Of a DNA stretch of 44,270 bases, positions 14,469 to 24,135 are shown piece after piece. The notes beneath the pieces are model-generated. The model ran no database searches and was not told the origin of the DNA. It saw nothing but the letters and a program-made list of their open reading frames with translations. Made by a program: the position numbers and the translations under genes. The stretch's first letter is position 1, and every line of letters begins with the position of its first letter. Origin of the DNA: Olavius sp. associated proteobacterium Delta 1 (GTDB lineage: Bacteria; Desulfobacterota; Desulfobacteria; Desulfobacterales; JAFDCJ01); assembly GCA_902749685.1 (NCBI GenBank), contig CACVKW010000011.1, positions 1-44,270 on the forward strand, read 5' to 3'.

Positions 14469-15992
14469 GTGGCGGATTTCGCCGTTGACATGCGTCACAT
14501 TACCAAAAAATTCCCCCTGGTTTTGGCCAATGACGATGTGAACTTCAACGTGCTGCAAGGGCAGATACATGCCCTGGTTGGCGAAAACGGCGCCGGCAAA
14601 TCCACCCTGGTAAACATCCTGTACGGTCTTTTGCAACCGGACCGGGGCGCTATCTTTATTAACGGTCGGGATGTTCAATTATCCGATCCCGGCGATGCCA
14701 TCCGGCTGGGCATCGGCATGGTGCATCAGCATTTCATGCTGATTGCGCCTTTCACAGTGGCGGAAAATGTGATCCTGGGCCAGGAGCCCTCCAGCGGCGG
14801 TTTTGTCGACATATCCCGGGCCAACGAGATCGTGCGCGAGCTTTCAGAACAGTACGGGCTGAAGGTGGATCCCACGTCTAAAGTCGAAACGCTCAGTGTC
14901 GGCATCGAACAACGCATCGAAATCATCAAGGTCCTCTATCGTGGCGCCCAAATTCTTATTCTGGATGAGCCGACAGCGGTTTTAACTCCCCAGGAAGTCG
15001 ACGAACTATTTGAAATCATGCGGTCGCTCAAAGATCAGGGCAAGACCATTATCTTTATCACCCATAAACTGCAGGAAGTGATGGCAATTTCCGATGCGGT
15101 GACCGTCATGCGCCGGGGCAAAGTTGTCGGCACCGTTGCCGTTAAGGATACCAGTCGCCAGGAAATTGCGACGATGATGGTGGGCCGACAGGTGCTTTTC
15201 CGGGTGCAGCGCACCCAGGCCGACCCCGGAGAAGTTGTTCTGTCGGTCAAAAATCTAAGCGCGCTGAACAACAAGAAATTGCCGGCTTTGCGCGGCATAT
15301 CCTTTGCTGTGCGCGAGAAAGAAATCCTGGGAATTGCCGGAGTGGAGGGCAACGGCCAGTCCGAGTTGGTTGAGGTGTTGACCGGTTTGCGACGGGCCCA
15401 AGGCGGTAAGGTGGAGTTGAACGGCCAGGGGGTCACAAATTTTAATCCGCGCATGATCAGGGAAAGAGGCACCTGCCATATACCGGAAGATCGGCATCGA
15501 CGGGGATTGGTGCTGGATTTTTCGGTTGCCCAGAATATGGTACTGGGTATTCACTACCGCACCCCGTATGTGCGAAACATGCTTTTGGATGTGATCAATT
15601 TCGGTCCAATCAGGCAAAAAGCACAACGCTTGCTGCAGGAATTTGACATTCGCCCTCCGGATCAGGAAAATCCGGCCGGCAATTTGTCCGGCGGCAATCA
15701 GCAGAAGGTCATCGTGGCGCGCGAGTTTGACCAGAATCCCAAACTTCTGGTTGCCGCCCAGCCCACCCGCGGAATCGATGTCGGCTCCATCGAATTCATC
15801 CATCAAAGACTCCTGCAGGCGCGCGATGACGGCAAGGCCGTTTTGCTGGTTTCGGCGGATCTTGAGGAAATCCTTTCATTGTCGGACCGGATCGCGGTGA
15901 TGTACGAAGGGCAAATGGTCGGCATCCTGCAACCGGCAGAGGCTACCGAAGCGCGCATCGGAATGATGATGACCGGAGGGGGGAATGATTAA
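14469..15992 (+). CDS. Double ABC ATPase of BMP-type (nucleoside) importer
   Basis: This 507-residue protein has two fused ATP-binding halves, as in YufO/NupO and sugar RbsA-type importers. Half one (about 1-240) is complete: Walker [10 protein letters not shown] (36-44), signature LSVGIEQR, Walker [11 protein letters not shown] and switch His in FITHKLQE. Half two (about 255-505) has a substituted Walker A (GVEGNGQSE), a good signature LSGGNQQKV and an altered Walker B ([12 protein letters not shown]), so hydrolysis probably happens at one site. That asymmetry is usual in this family. The start is GTG 14469 after AGGAG. It would energise the permeases at 16143 and 17441. Confidence 0.95.
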   Translation: MADFAVDMRHITKKFPLVLANDDVNFNVLQGQIHALVGENGAGKSTLVNILYGLLQPDRGAIFINGRDVQLSDPGDAIRLGIGMVHQHFMLIAPFTVAENVILGQEPSSGGFVDISRANEIVRELSEQYGLKVDPTSKVETLSVGIEQRIEIIKVLYRGAQILILDEPTAVLTPQEVDELFEIMRSLKDQGKTIIFITHKLQEVMAISDAVTVMRRGKVVGTVAVKDTSRQEIATMMVGRQVLFRVQRTQADPGEVVLSVKNLSALNNKKLPALRGISFAVREKEILGIAGVEGNGQSELVEVLTGLRRAQGGKVELNGQGVTNFNPRMIRERGTCHIPEDRHRRGLVLDFSVAQNMVLGIHYRTPYVRNMLLDVINFGPIRQKAQRLLQEFDIRPPDQENPAGNLSGGNQQKVIVAREFDQNPKLLVAAQPTRGIDVGSIEFIHQRLLQARDDGKAVLLVSADLEEILSLSDRIAVMYEGQMVGILQPAEATEARIGMMMTGGGND

Positions 15993-16018
15993 TGCGTTGA
16001 ATGGTTAAATATGGTTAA

Positions 16019-16104
16019 TGTCTCTCGCCCGCTTCGCTAGAGCGCGCTGAGAACACAGAGATGGATTTCGTTAAACTTTGTGTACTCTGCGGGCTCTGCG
16101 AGAT
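16019..16104. repeat. Inverted-arm element of CTCTGCG words
   Basis: Within the 150-base spacer before the first permease, TCTCTCGCCCGCTTCGCTAG... (from 16019) is mirrored with mismatches by CTTTGTGTACTCTGCGGGCTCTGCGAGA (to about 16104). The words match those in the element at 35911-36167. The element lies inside the importer operon. Confidence 0.6.
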
Positions 16105-16142
16105 ACTCATAAGCCCTTTAAACAAAGATCGGGAGTGCCGAG

Positions 16143-17444
16143 TTGAAAATCGGTCGATTTTTGCACTATAAAACCCTTCTGGGGATTCTTTCTCCGATTG
16201 TGGCCGTGCTGCTGGCATTTGTGGTCGGTGGGCTCATTATTCTGGTGTTCATCAAAAGCTTTGTATTTACGCCGGCGGCATTTGTAAAACTGCAGGAAAA
16301 AGGCGTCCCCACCGGGGTGCTGGAAAGTCTGCAGGCCTTAAAAGGCAAAGAATTCCCCAACAAATCGGCCTTTGAAAAGGATGTTAAATCAGCTGTCGGT
16401 GACCAGAGTTACCGGCTGTATGGCGCCTTGATTGCCGGACAAACCCGGATCCGGGAGAACCCGCTGCAGGTCTATAATGCGATATTTACGGCTGCGCTCA
16501 GCAATCGGGACGGATGGGGCAACGTCCTGTATCGTGCAACACCGCTGATATTTACCGGTCTGGCGGTGGCGCTGGCGTTTCAGTGCGGTTTGTTTAACAT
16601 CGGCGGAGAGGGCCAGATGGTGATGGGCGGTTTCGCGATTACCTGGATTGGATTTACCTTCGTCAAGTTTCCGGCCTTTTTGCTGATTCCTTTTTGTATT
16701 TTAGGCGGGGCGGTTGTGGGGGCTATGTGGGCGGCTATTCCCGGCTATTTGAAAGCCAGGCGCGGCGTGCATGAAGTCGTCACCACCATCATGTTGAACT
16801 GGATCGCGGTGGCATTTACCCAGTACCTTACCATGGCCTACAAGCCTAAAGAGTCATGGATTCCGCATACCCATAAGATTGCTGAAAGCGCCCAGCTTTC
16901 AAGAATAGCCGAATACCTGAACGCCAGCGGGATCGATTTCCCGAAAAGCAATTTACTGAACACGGCCGTGTTGCTGGCCATATGCACGGTTGTTTTTGTG
17001 GCGTTTTTTTTAAAGCGCACCAAGCTCGGATATGAAATTCGATCGGTGGGCTTAAATCCGTCAGCCGCCGAATGTGCCGGAATCAGTGTCGCCAGGAATA
17101 CAGTACTGGCCATGGCCATCAGCGGTGCGATTGCCGGCCTGGCCGGGGTGAACCAGGTGATGGGATACAAACATCGGTTTCGCTACGGCGTGTTTGAAGG
17201 CCTGGGATTTGACGGGATCGGCGTGGCCTTTATCGGGCGCAACAGCCCCTTCGGTGTGGTCGTGGCCGCGCTGCTTTTCGGTATCCTGGATCATGGCGGA
17301 TTGGCGATTGACGTCTCAACCCGGGTGCCCCGGGAAATCGTGCTGGTTTTGAAGGCGGCGATTTTGATTTTCGTTGTTATCAGCGGAGAGATTACCAAAC
17401 GCCTGATCAAATTGATTCAGAAACGGCAGGAGGTTAAGCCATGA
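16143..17444 (+). CDS. BMP-type ABC importer permease 1
   Basis: This 433-residue BPD_transp_2-family inner-membrane permease is equivalent to NupP/YufP. After an N-terminal span (about 15-40), there is a periplasmic insert of about 70 residues (LQEKGVPTGVLESLQALKGK onward). The permease core follows (about 125-430), with family stretches LFNIGGEGQMVMGGF, GVHEVVTTIMLNWIAV, RSVGLNPSAAECAGI and GFDGIGVAFIGRNSP. The start is TTG 16143 following CGGGAG. Its end overlaps the next gene by 4 bases (ATGA), so the two permeases are translationally coupled and form the heterodimeric channel. Confidence 0.93.
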   Translation: MKIGRFLHYKTLLGILSPIVAVLLAFVVGGLIILVFIKSFVFTPAAFVKLQEKGVPTGVLESLQALKGKEFPNKSAFEKDVKSAVGDQSYRLYGALIAGQTRIRENPLQVYNAIFTAALSNRDGWGNVLYRATPLIFTGLAVALAFQCGLFNIGGEGQMVMGGFAITWIGFTFVKFPAFLLIPFCILGGAVVGAMWAAIPGYLKARRGVHEVVTTIMLNWIAVAFTQYLTMAYKPKESWIPHTHKIAESAQLSRIAEYLNASGIDFPKSNLLNTAVLLAICTVVFVAFFLKRTKLGYEIRSVGLNPSAAECAGISVARNTVLAMAISGAIAGLAGVNQVMGYKHRFRYGVFEGLGFDGIGVAFIGRNSPFGVVVAALLFGILDHGGLAIDVSTRVPREIVLVLKAAILIFVVISGEITKRLIKLIQKRQEVKP

Positions 17445-18340
17445 TGGATACGATACTGGCGATCCTCGCTTCGAGTATTCGACTGGCCATCCCCTATACG
17501 CTGGCCGGACTGGGCGGCACTTATTCAGAACGATCCGGGGTGGTGAACATCGGTCTGGAGGGCATGATGTTGACCGGTGCCTTTACGGCTGTTGCTGTAA
17601 CCAACGCCACCGGCAGTCCGTGGGTGGGACTTCTGGCAGCTATTTTGGTCGGCATGCTGCTGGGGCTGGTACATGCCGTTGTCTGTGTTACGTTTAAAGC
17701 CGATCAGATCGTCAGCGGTCTGGCGCTGATTGTCTTCGCAGCCGGGATTACGGTGTTCTGCGCCTGGTTGCTTTACAATCGAACCCAGATTCAGGTCGAA
17801 GCCTATCTGCGGGTTCCCGTCTTGCATAATATTCCGGTCTTCAAAGCACTCTTCATCCGAATTCCGCCGCTAGTCTTTTTAACCGTCGCCATTGTGATTG
17901 CCTCCCATTTTATCATATTCAAAACCGTTTTCGGTCTGCGCTTGCGATCGGTGGGAGAGCATCCCCAGGCGGCGGATACGCTGGGAATCAGTGTGGCTAA
18001 AATGCGTTATACGGGGGTTATTATCAGCGGAGCCCTGTCCGGGATGGCCGGCGCCTATCTATCCCTGGAGCACGCGCACTATTTTGTCAAAGGCATCAGT
18101 GCCGGCCGGGGCTTCATCGGCCTGGCATCCATGATTTTCGGCAAGTGGACCCCCTTTGGCACCGCCGGTGCCGGAATGCTGTTCGGATTCGGCGAAGCCC
18201 TCAAGCCGTATCTGCCGAAAGTGGTGCCGTCGCAGTTTATCGACATGATCCCCTATGTACTCACAATCCTGGTTCTGGCCAGTGCCATCGGCCGCGCTAC
18301 CCCGCCGGCGTCGATCGGTGTGCCATATGTCAAAGAGTAG
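17441..18340 (+). CDS. BMP-type ABC importer permease 2
   Basis: This 299-residue BPD_transp_2 permease is equivalent to NupQ/YufQ. It is almost entirely hydrophobic with about eight spans. Hallmarks are GLGGTYSERSGVVNIGLEGM (25-44), ADQIVSGLALIV, RSVGEHPQAADTLGISV and GRGFIGLASMIFGKWTPFG. It begins inside the stop of permease 1 (ATGA), and the upstream CAGGAGG serves as ribosome site. It is probably the last gene of the importer operon; 242 bases separate it from the methyltransferase gene. Confidence 0.93.
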   Translation: MMDTILAILASSIRLAIPYTLAGLGGTYSERSGVVNIGLEGMMLTGAFTAVAVTNATGSPWVGLLAAILVGMLLGLVHAVVCVTFKADQIVSGLALIVFAAGITVFCAWLLYNRTQIQVEAYLRVPVLHNIPVFKALFIRIPPLVFLTVAIVIASHFIIFKTVFGLRLRSVGEHPQAADTLGISVAKMRYTGVIISGALSGMAGAYLSLEHAHYFVKGISAGRGFIGLASMIFGKWTPFGTAGAGMLFGFGEALKPYLPKVVPSQFIDMIPYVLTILVLASAIGRATPPASIGVPYVKE

Positions 18341-18582
18341 CGGTGGGGGAATTGAAAATTGAAGATTGAAGAATGAATATTTATTGAGGTCGCTAAGCTC
18401 CGTCCTTTTAAAATATTGGGACACCCCAGTGAAATAGTCTCCGTATTTCACGGGGCAGGCAGATTAACACAGATTTTCACGATATTTATTTTTTCATTGT
18501 ACGAGCCCTGCTTTTAACCATTGCCATAATTCGTGATAATTCGTGTCAATTCGTGGCTAAAAAAAATTAAACGGAGCGTTGA
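18341..18582. repeat. ATTGAAR heptamers and AATTCGTGNN decamers before mttB-like gene
   Basis: ATTGAAA/ATTGAAG/ATTGAAG runs at 18351-18371. Its inverted counterpart (AATCTTC x4) lies at 21661-21688, just beyond the mttB-ubiD pair. Three decamers AATTCGTGAT, AATTCGTGTC and AATTCGTGGC run at 18528-18557; the same word recurs at 26270-26299. The space between must contain the operon promoter, but none was clear. Confidence 0.75.
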
Positions 18583-20031
18583 ATGACGGCAAATGTAACA
18601 CCTAACCTAACGGTTCTGAGCGCAGACAACATTCAGCAGGTTCATGAAACCGCCCTGACGATTCTGGAAAAAACAGGAATCCGGGTCGCTGATCCCAACG
18701 CCAGACGCGTGTTTAAAAAGGCTGTCGGCGGAAAAACGGACCAGGACCGGTTTCTCATCCCCGGGGAGTTGGTGGAGTGGGCCATCAACACCGCACCATC
18801 ACAACTGGCGCTTTACTGTCGTGACGGGAAACCCGGTTTCAAACTGGGCAGCCCGGGTACCGAGGGAGCCGTGTTCGGTATCGGGGTGACCAACCTTTAT
18901 TATCAGGAGCCGTTGGACGACAGGGTGGTCCCCTTTGACCGCAGGCATATGGTTTGCGCCACCCGGCTGGGGGATGCTTTGGATGAATTCGATGTCATCT
19001 CCACGCCGGGTGTTATCCAAAATGCCGATCCGATGGAGGGGGAGATCCTGGGTGTCCTGGAGATGCTGGCCAACTCCAAAAAACCCCTGATCCTCCTGGT
19101 TTCGGACCCGACCGCCTTTGCCGCCGCCCTTGACATGATCGATGAACTTATCGACACTGCAAATGACCGGCCTTTCGTCATGCCCTATTTCAATCCCATT
19201 ACGCCCTTGATTTTAAATGCCGAAACGACCATCAAGCTGGATTTGGCCGTATCAAAAGGCCTGCCGGTTATCTTTTCGAATTATGGAATGTCCGGGGCGA
19301 CATGCCCCATCACCCCGGGAGGAACGCTGGCACTGTTGACGGCCGAACTGCTGGCCGGACTGACTTATTGTCAGCTTTTAAAAGCGGGTGCCCCGGTCGT
19401 CCTAGGCAGTCTGCCGGCCGCTTTTGACATGGGATCCATGCTCAGCATGTACTCGCCCCAAAGCATGCTGTTGAATTTGGCCTGTGCCGAAATGATGTCG
19501 CATTACAGCCTACCCCACTGCGGTACGTCAGGCGGTTCGATCGGGTGGGGACCCGACCTGATGTCAGGCGCAATCCTATGGGCCAACCACCTATCGAGCA
19601 CACTCGGCAAAATCGGACTGGTCCCTTTTGTGGGCAACAATTTCGATTCTTTGGCATTTTCCCCGGCCACGGTTGTTTATGCCGCCGAAATCATCCAGTT
19701 CAGCAGAGAATTCAGCCAAGGATTTTCGCTGGACCCTGAAGAATTAGGTCTCGACGAGATTCTTTCCATGGAACCGGGTGCCAGTTATCTGACTTCCCAG
19801 CTGACCCTGCAAAAGTTCAAAGCCTACATGCAATCAAGTCGGGTTTGGCCGATGCTCAGCCTGGAGAAATGGCAAGAAAAAGGTTGCCCGAGGGCCGGAG
19901 ATATTTTAAGGAAACATACAGATAAACTGCTGCGTGAGATTTTACCGCCCCAGGGCTATGAGCAACTATTGTCCGGTGGTGAGGAATTTATCAAAAAGGT
20001 CTGTAAAACCATGCGGAAGACAGGAAAATGA
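18583..20031 (+). CDS. MttB-superfamily methyltransferase, non-pyrrolysine type
   Basis: This 482-residue protein belongs to the trimethylamine methyltransferase (MttB) superfamily, whose pyrrolysine-free members demethylate quaternary amines such as glycine betaine, proline betaine or carnitine and pass the methyl to a corrinoid protein. The alpha/beta barrel runs nearly full length (LTILEKTGIRV at 25; GAVFGIGVTNLYY; DVISTPGVIQ; KPLILLVSDP; GLPVIFSNYGMSG; GTSGGSIGWGPD). By hand alignment the pyrrolysine position falls on Leu332 in SGAIL, with no UAG in frame. No corrinoid protein or activator lies in the window. CGGAG precedes the ATG. It overlaps the ubiD-like gene by ATGA, which suggests that demethylation and decarboxylation act on one substrate. 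The substrate is unknown. Confidence 0.9.
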   Translation: MTANVTPNLTVLSADNIQQVHETALTILEKTGIRVADPNARRVFKKAVGGKTDQDRFLIPGELVEWAINTAPSQLALYCRDGKPGFKLGSPGTEGAVFGIGVTNLYYQEPLDDRVVPFDRRHMVCATRLGDALDEFDVISTPGVIQNADPMEGEILGVLEMLANSKKPLILLVSDPTAFAAALDMIDELIDTANDRPFVMPYFNPITPLILNAETTIKLDLAVSKGLPVIFSNYGMSGATCPITPGGTLALLTAELLAGLTYCQLLKAGAPVVLGSLPAAFDMGSMLSMYSPQSMLLNLACAEMMSHYSLPHCGTSGGSIGWGPDLMSGAILWANHLSSTLGKIGLVPFVGNNFDSLAFSPATVVYAAEIIQFSREFSQGFSLDPEELGLDEILSMEPGASYLTSQLTLQKFKAYMQSSRVWPMLSLEKWQEKGCPRAGDILRKHTDKLLREILPPQGYEQLLSGGEEFIKKVCKTMRKTGK

Positions 20032-21458
20032 AGAAAATCATGAAAAGAGGTTCTGCCAAAGTTGCACCAAAGGAAATGCCTGAAAGCGCAGCAAGGAGAC
20101 TCACCGAACTTGCCAGTTGCATCGATTATCTTGAGAAGGCCGGTAGACTGGTACGGGTGAAATCAGCGGTATCTTCAAAACACGACTTGGCAGGGATTGC
20201 CAAGAAGTTTGAAGGCCAAAAATGCATTCTGTTTGAGCGTGTTAAAGGTAGCAAATATCCAGTATTTATGGGAATGTTATGGAATCGTGAAATTGTCGGC
20301 AAGCTTTTTGGAATGCCTAAGGAAAAAATTCCCTTTGCCATTGCGGAAGCAATTGGATCCTGGAATAAAAATAAAGATCATCTGCCGGCTCGCATTATCC
20401 CTAAAGGCCCTGCAAATGAGGTTATTGAAGAGGATGTCAACCTTTATAGGCTGCCAGTCCCGCTGCATGCTCTGGAGGATGGCGGTCGGTATTTTGACTG
20501 CTCGGTGGTTGTCGTAAAGAACCCGGAGACAGGTATTCCGAATACATCCATCCACAGATTGATGGTAACTCGCAAAGACCGCTTGACCTTTCTGATTGAT
20601 CCCGGCCGGCATCTGGGCGCCTACCTGGATATAATGGAATCTAAAAACAAATCTCTCCCGCTGACCATAAATAATGGTGTCGGCTTGGCACCCTGGTTGG
20701 CATCCATCATTCCCGGCCAAGGTGACGGTAAATTCACTATCGCCAATCACATCATTGGACGGCCGATCCATTTTATCAATGCTCAAACGGTTGATGTGCC
20801 GGCCTATGCCGATGCCCAATTTGTGATCGAGGCCGAGATTCTGCCCCATGCGCGGGAAACAGAGGGGCCTTTTGCCGAGGTAACCGGTTACTATGCTTCA
20901 CGCGATAAGCGATGGGTTATGAGGGTGCTTGCGATTACCCGCCGAAAAAATCCTGTATTTCACAGCCTGTTGTCCGGGCAAGAGGTTTGGAATGCGGTCG
21001 GATTTACAGCTGAAGCCAAGATATTCAACCTCGTTAATCAGAAAATTCCCCAACTTAAAGCAGTGTATTTGGACCACGGGGGGTGCGGATTTTACGGAGT
21101 TGTGATCCAGCTGAATAAGGATCAGGCTGGAATCGGAAAGGAGGCGATTAAGGAAACTTTCAAGGCATTCGAACCGCTCCAGAAGGTAGTGGTCGTGGAT
21201 AAAGATGTCAACCTGTATGATCCTAATGAGGTGAACTGGGCCATTACAACCCGGTTCAATCCCGAGCGGGACCTGATAATATTACCGGATCAGATCGGTC
21301 ACATTCTTAATCCGATGGTCAAAATAAATCCGGACGGCAAAGGCGGGACCGTAACAAAAATGGGTATCGATGCAACTGCTCCCTACCCGAGGACCAACAT
21401 TTTCAGGCGAGTCAGTTTCAAGAACGTGAACTTGAAAAAGTATAAGATCGCTGAATAG
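20028..21458 (+). CDS. UbiD-family prenylated-FMN decarboxylase
   Basis: This 476-residue cytoplasmic enzyme is of the UbiD family, which uses prenylated FMN to (de)carboxylate aromatic or alpha,beta-unsaturated acids. Residues about 1-120 form the N-terminal alpha/beta domain. The cofactor-binding split barrel (about 125-330) shows NTSIHRLMV, DPGRHLGAYLD, EAEILPHARETEGPFAEVTG and YYASRD, including the Glu/Arg network around EGPFAEVTGYY. The C-terminal part ends with a GIDATAPYPR-type stretch (GTVTKMGIDATAPYPRTN). Length is slightly below the usual about 490. No UbiX-type prenyltransferase is in the window. It is translationally coupled to the MttB-like gene, and its substrate is probably the demethylation product or its derivative. 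Confidence 0.92.
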   Translation: MKKIMKRGSAKVAPKEMPESAARRLTELASCIDYLEKAGRLVRVKSAVSSKHDLAGIAKKFEGQKCILFERVKGSKYPVFMGMLWNREIVGKLFGMPKEKIPFAIAEAIGSWNKNKDHLPARIIPKGPANEVIEEDVNLYRLPVPLHALEDGGRYFDCSVVVVKNPETGIPNTSIHRLMVTRKDRLTFLIDPGRHLGAYLDIMESKNKSLPLTINNGVGLAPWLASIIPGQGDGKFTIANHIIGRPIHFINAQTVDVPAYADAQFVIEAEILPHARETEGPFAEVTGYYASRDKRWVMRVLAITRRKNPVFHSLLSGQEVWNAVGFTAEAKIFNLVNQKIPQLKAVYLDHGGCGFYGVVIQLNKDQAGIGKEAIKETFKAFEPLQKVVVVDKDVNLYDPNEVNWAITTRFNPERDLIILPDQIGHILNPMVKINPDGKGGTVTKMGIDATAPYPRTNIFRRVSFKNVNLKKYKIAE

Positions 21459-21489
21459 TGCTACCCCAAGTGAGTTAAAACCAATTGGG

Positions 21490-21688
21490 AGTTATTAGTT
21501 ATTCGTTAATAGTTAATAGTCTAAAAGGAATATTATCTATTTATTTTTTGTGTCTTGGTGCTTTGGGGCTATTCTTTCCGGTTTATCCGTGTTGGGTATC
21601 TATTATCTGATTCTCGCTTTTTTGACGATGGATGCGAAATAAAATAGATAGAATACCACAAATCTTCAATCTTCTATCTTCAATCTTC
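21490..21688. repeat. AGTTATT/AATCTTC heptamer arrays between convergent operons
   Basis: AGTTATT x2, CGTTAAT and AGTTAAT form four heptamers at 21490-21517. Four AATCTTC-type heptamers follow at 21661-21688, the inverse of those at 18351. A GTGTCTTGGTG word lies at about 21549. The region 21459-21761 is the shared 3' zone of the two convergent operons, and no coding sequence is seen. Confidence 0.8.
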
Positions 21689-21761
21689 AATTCCCCGATC
21701 ATGCGGGATTTACGCTTCGCTACAACCGGTTTGTCCGGGTTGGGGATATGGTCCGGTCGAC

Positions 21762-23063
21762 TCACATCAATGATCTTGGCAGGTAGAGCGCCACTTGCGG
21801 GAAAAGGATGAGCATCACCAGGCATATGACGTATGCGATTAGAAATATGGAAACCCCCTTGAAGATCGTCCCGATCGGTATGTCCGGCGAAAGTCCGCTC
21901 ACGATATACACGTTCACTCCGACCGGCGGAGTTACGGCGCCCATCGTGGTAACCAAAGTTATAACCACCGTGTACCAAACCGGATCAAATCCCAGGGCCT
22001 TGGCAAGCGGGTAGAATATCGGGATGGTCACGACCAGGAAGCCCAGGGCGTCCATGAGGCAGCCACCCACAAGATATATCAGCAGCACGACAAATAGAAT
22101 CACTTCGCGCGGAACGTTAAGCGAGGAGGCCCAATCTGCCAGTTCAAAAGGCAGACGCGTCACCGTCAAGAACCGGCCGAAAATTACGGCGCCCGTAATC
22201 AACAAGACGACCATTGACGATATCCTGATCGTCTCTGAAATTGACTTGACGAATTCTTTTGTCGAAAGCTTTCTGCGCGCCAACCCGATAACAAGCGCCC
22301 CGAAGGTTCCGGCCGCCCCCGCTTCGGTGGGCGTAAACCATCCGGCGTAGAGCCCGCCTAATACCAGCAGGAACAGAATCAGCGCTTCGATGGCCCCTGT
22401 CAAAGAAACCAGTTTCTCCCGCATGTTAGTCCTGGGCCCCGGCGGGCCCAGGCTGGGATTCCGCAGGCACAACAAAACAACTGTGATGAGAAACAGAGCA
22501 GTGAGAATGATTCCCGGCACAATGCTGGCCATGAACAGCTGGGTGATCGATTGCTCGGTCTGTACTGCAATGATGATCAGAACAACGCTGGGTGGAATGA
22601 CGACACCCAGGGTCCCCCCAATGGCCACACTGCCTGTGCTCAATGCGCGGTCATAGTTATAGCGTTTCATCTCAGGCAGGGCAATGGTACCCATGGTTGC
22701 CGAAGTTGCAGAATTGGAACCGCAAATTGCCGCGAACCCCGCGCTGGAAAGGATGGTCGTCCCGGCCAACCCGCCCGGCAGTCTTCCCACCCATTTGTAG
22801 GCTGCAACGTATAGTCTTTCTGTAATGCCGGAGTGATAGGCCAACTGCCCCATGAAAACAAACAGCGGAATGACGCTCAGCCCATAAGAAGAAAGCTGTC
22901 CCCACACATTTGTTGCCAACATGTATAAGGCAGCATCGGTGGAGATCATGTAGGCGTTACCCAAAAAACCGGCTAGAATCATGGCAAAAGACACCGGCAT
23001 TCTAAGTGCCATTAGCACGAATAGAAGAATCAGGCCCAGGACGGCAGCAGTGTTAGGACTCAT
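21762..23063 (-). CDS. dctM: TRAP transporter large permease (DctM type)
   Basis: This 433-residue inner-membrane protein has about 12 hydrophobic segments. DctM family blocks include PVSFAMILAGFLG, VIPLFVFMGQLAYHSG, GGLAGTTILSSAGFAAICGSNSATSATMG, SVAIGGTLGVVIPPSV, GWFTPTEAGAAG and GAVTPPVGVNVYIVSGL. It couples Na+ or H+ flow to uptake of the acid captured by DctP (24159). The ATG at 23063 follows AAAGGAGATC. It is the last gene of the minus-strand operon and ends facing the UbiD gene. Substrate specificity resides in DctP and cannot be read here. Confidence 0.95.
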   Translation of the reverse strand: MSPNTAAVLGLILLFVLMALRMPVSFAMILAGFLGNAYMISTDAALYMLATNVWGQLSSYGLSVIPLFVFMGQLAYHSGITERLYVAAYKWVGRLPGGLAGTTILSSAGFAAICGSNSATSATMGTIALPEMKRYNYDRALSTGSVAIGGTLGVVIPPSVVLIIIAVQTEQSITQLFMASIVPGIILTALFLITVVLLCLRNPSLGPPGPRTNMREKLVSLTGAIEALILFLLVLGGLYAGWFTPTEAGAAGTFGALVIGLARRKLSTKEFVKSISETIRISSMVVLLITGAVIFGRFLTVTRLPFELADWASSLNVPREVILFVVLLIYLVGGCLMDALGFLVVTIPIFYPLAKALGFDPVWYTVVITLVTTMGAVTPPVGVNVYIVSGLSPDIPIGTIFKGVSIFLIAYVICLVMLILFPQVALYLPRSLM

Positions 23064-23130
23064 TGATCTCCTTTAAGTAGGTAATTCCTATATTGAGCGA
23101 TTTGTTCGACCTTAAAGCCCTTGCGGGCGG

Positions 23131-23197
23131 GGATAAACCCTGCTCCGCCAGACGAAGCCCTACCATGCAGGTTGGGGCCTGGACAGGCGGTTTATCC
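23131..23197. repeat. Inverted repeat between dctQ and dctM
   Basis: GGATAAACC (23131-23139) is mirrored by GGTTTATCC (23189-23197). The 49 bases between are GC-rich and can fold further. It lies in the 208-base spacer of the TRAP operon and so is transcribed; it could tune relative expression of the two membrane subunits or be a mobile relic. Confidence 0.5.
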
Positions 23198-23271
23198 TCC
23201 CTCGTTTATTTGCATGATTAAACAAGGATTTTCGCAGGGGAATCGCTCTGTCCAAGCAATAATAGAATCGG

Positions 23272-23772
23272 CTATCCTTCACCGGCACTTCCCCTAAAAA
23301 CCTGGATACAGGATTTCAAGAAATCAACGATTAGTGCCAGTGTCAGTCCAGCGCAACCCAGAGAGACCAGATAAACCCAGGGATAGACGATGACTTTCAT
23401 GGTTTCGGACAGCGATCCCGTCTCCCGCAGAACACCGGCATGGCGAAATACATTCCATGTCACGATCGCAAATAGCGCCGTCGAAGCCAGATACACCAGC
23501 ATGCTCACCATCACCTGCAACAGTGGACCCAGTTTGCGGGTAAACAGGTCGATCGAGACGTGTCCCTGATGGATCTGGGTGTAGCCCAGGGCAAAGGCCG
23601 TTGTCACCGCCGCAAGCCAGCCGATGGTTTCAACGGTTCCAGCCATGGGTTTGCCGAACATGCGGAACACCATCTCCCCCACCGTCACCAATACCATGGC
23701 GACAAGGGAAATTCCCGCCACACAGGCAAGTCCCCGGTTCAGAATCGAGATAAAGCGGTCAAATAGGCTCAC
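23272..23772 (-). CDS. dctQ: TRAP transporter small permease (DctQ type)
   Basis: This 166-residue protein has four hydrophobic segments (about 12-35, 50-68, 90-112, 130-155) and the DctQ family pattern MVLVTVGEMVFRMFGKPMAG followed by TIGWLAAVTTAFALGYTQ and HVSIDLFTRKLGP. It partners the large permease and docks DctP. The start is GTG 23772 after GGGTGAT. It lies between dctP (386 bases upstream, with a repeat element between) and dctM. Confidence 0.93.
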   Translation of the reverse strand: MSLFDRFISILNRGLACVAGISLVAMVLVTVGEMVFRMFGKPMAGTVETIGWLAAVTTAFALGYTQIHQGHVSIDLFTRKLGPLLQVMVSMLVYLASTALFAIVTWNVFRHAGVLRETGSLSETMKVIVYPWVYLVSLGCAGLTLALIVDFLKSCIQVFRGSAGEG

Positions 23773-23861
23773 AACATATCACCCGATTTAGTATTGTCGG
23801 AATTAATGCCACTAATAAGATAATGTTAAGATAGCCAAAAGTTCTTGTAAATCTCGGCTCC

Positions 23862-24093
23862 GGAGTACTGGAGTGATGGAGTACTGGAGTGTTGGACTTT
23901 TGGACCTAATTCAACCGGAGATTTATAAACCTCCATTTTGACACCCTTGCAATATGATGATTTGCTCAGTCTCGGAGATTGTAATTGGACAAATGCAGAA
24001 TCAGGAAGATGTGGACAAAATCATTTTGAATGCCCGAGCAATTTTGGCAATGGTTTTTTCCAATACTCCATGACTCCAATACTCCCCTACTCC
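23862..24093. repeat. Element with 34-bp inverted arms of TGGAGTNN octamers
   Basis: The arm at 23862-23895 and the inverse of 24060-24093 are both 34 bases and agree at 27 positions by hand comparison. Each is built from four octamers TGGAGTNN. The interior of about 165 bases has no convincing ORF. It is a relative of the TGGAATNN element at 2579-2756. It lies in the dctP-dctQ spacer, inside an operon. Confidence 0.8.
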
Positions 24094-24135
24094 TGCTAAT
24101 GAATTCCAGAGACCTCTTTGGGTGCAACTCAAATT

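Noticed and set aside
14469..15992. Degenerate second ATPase half as a sign of gene decay
   Set aside because: An altered second nucleotide site is usual in double-ATPase importers of this type.
18583..20031. Pyrrolysine-containing trimethylamine methyltransferase
   Set aside because: There is no in-frame UAG; the equivalent position reads Leu332, so it is the non-Pyl branch.
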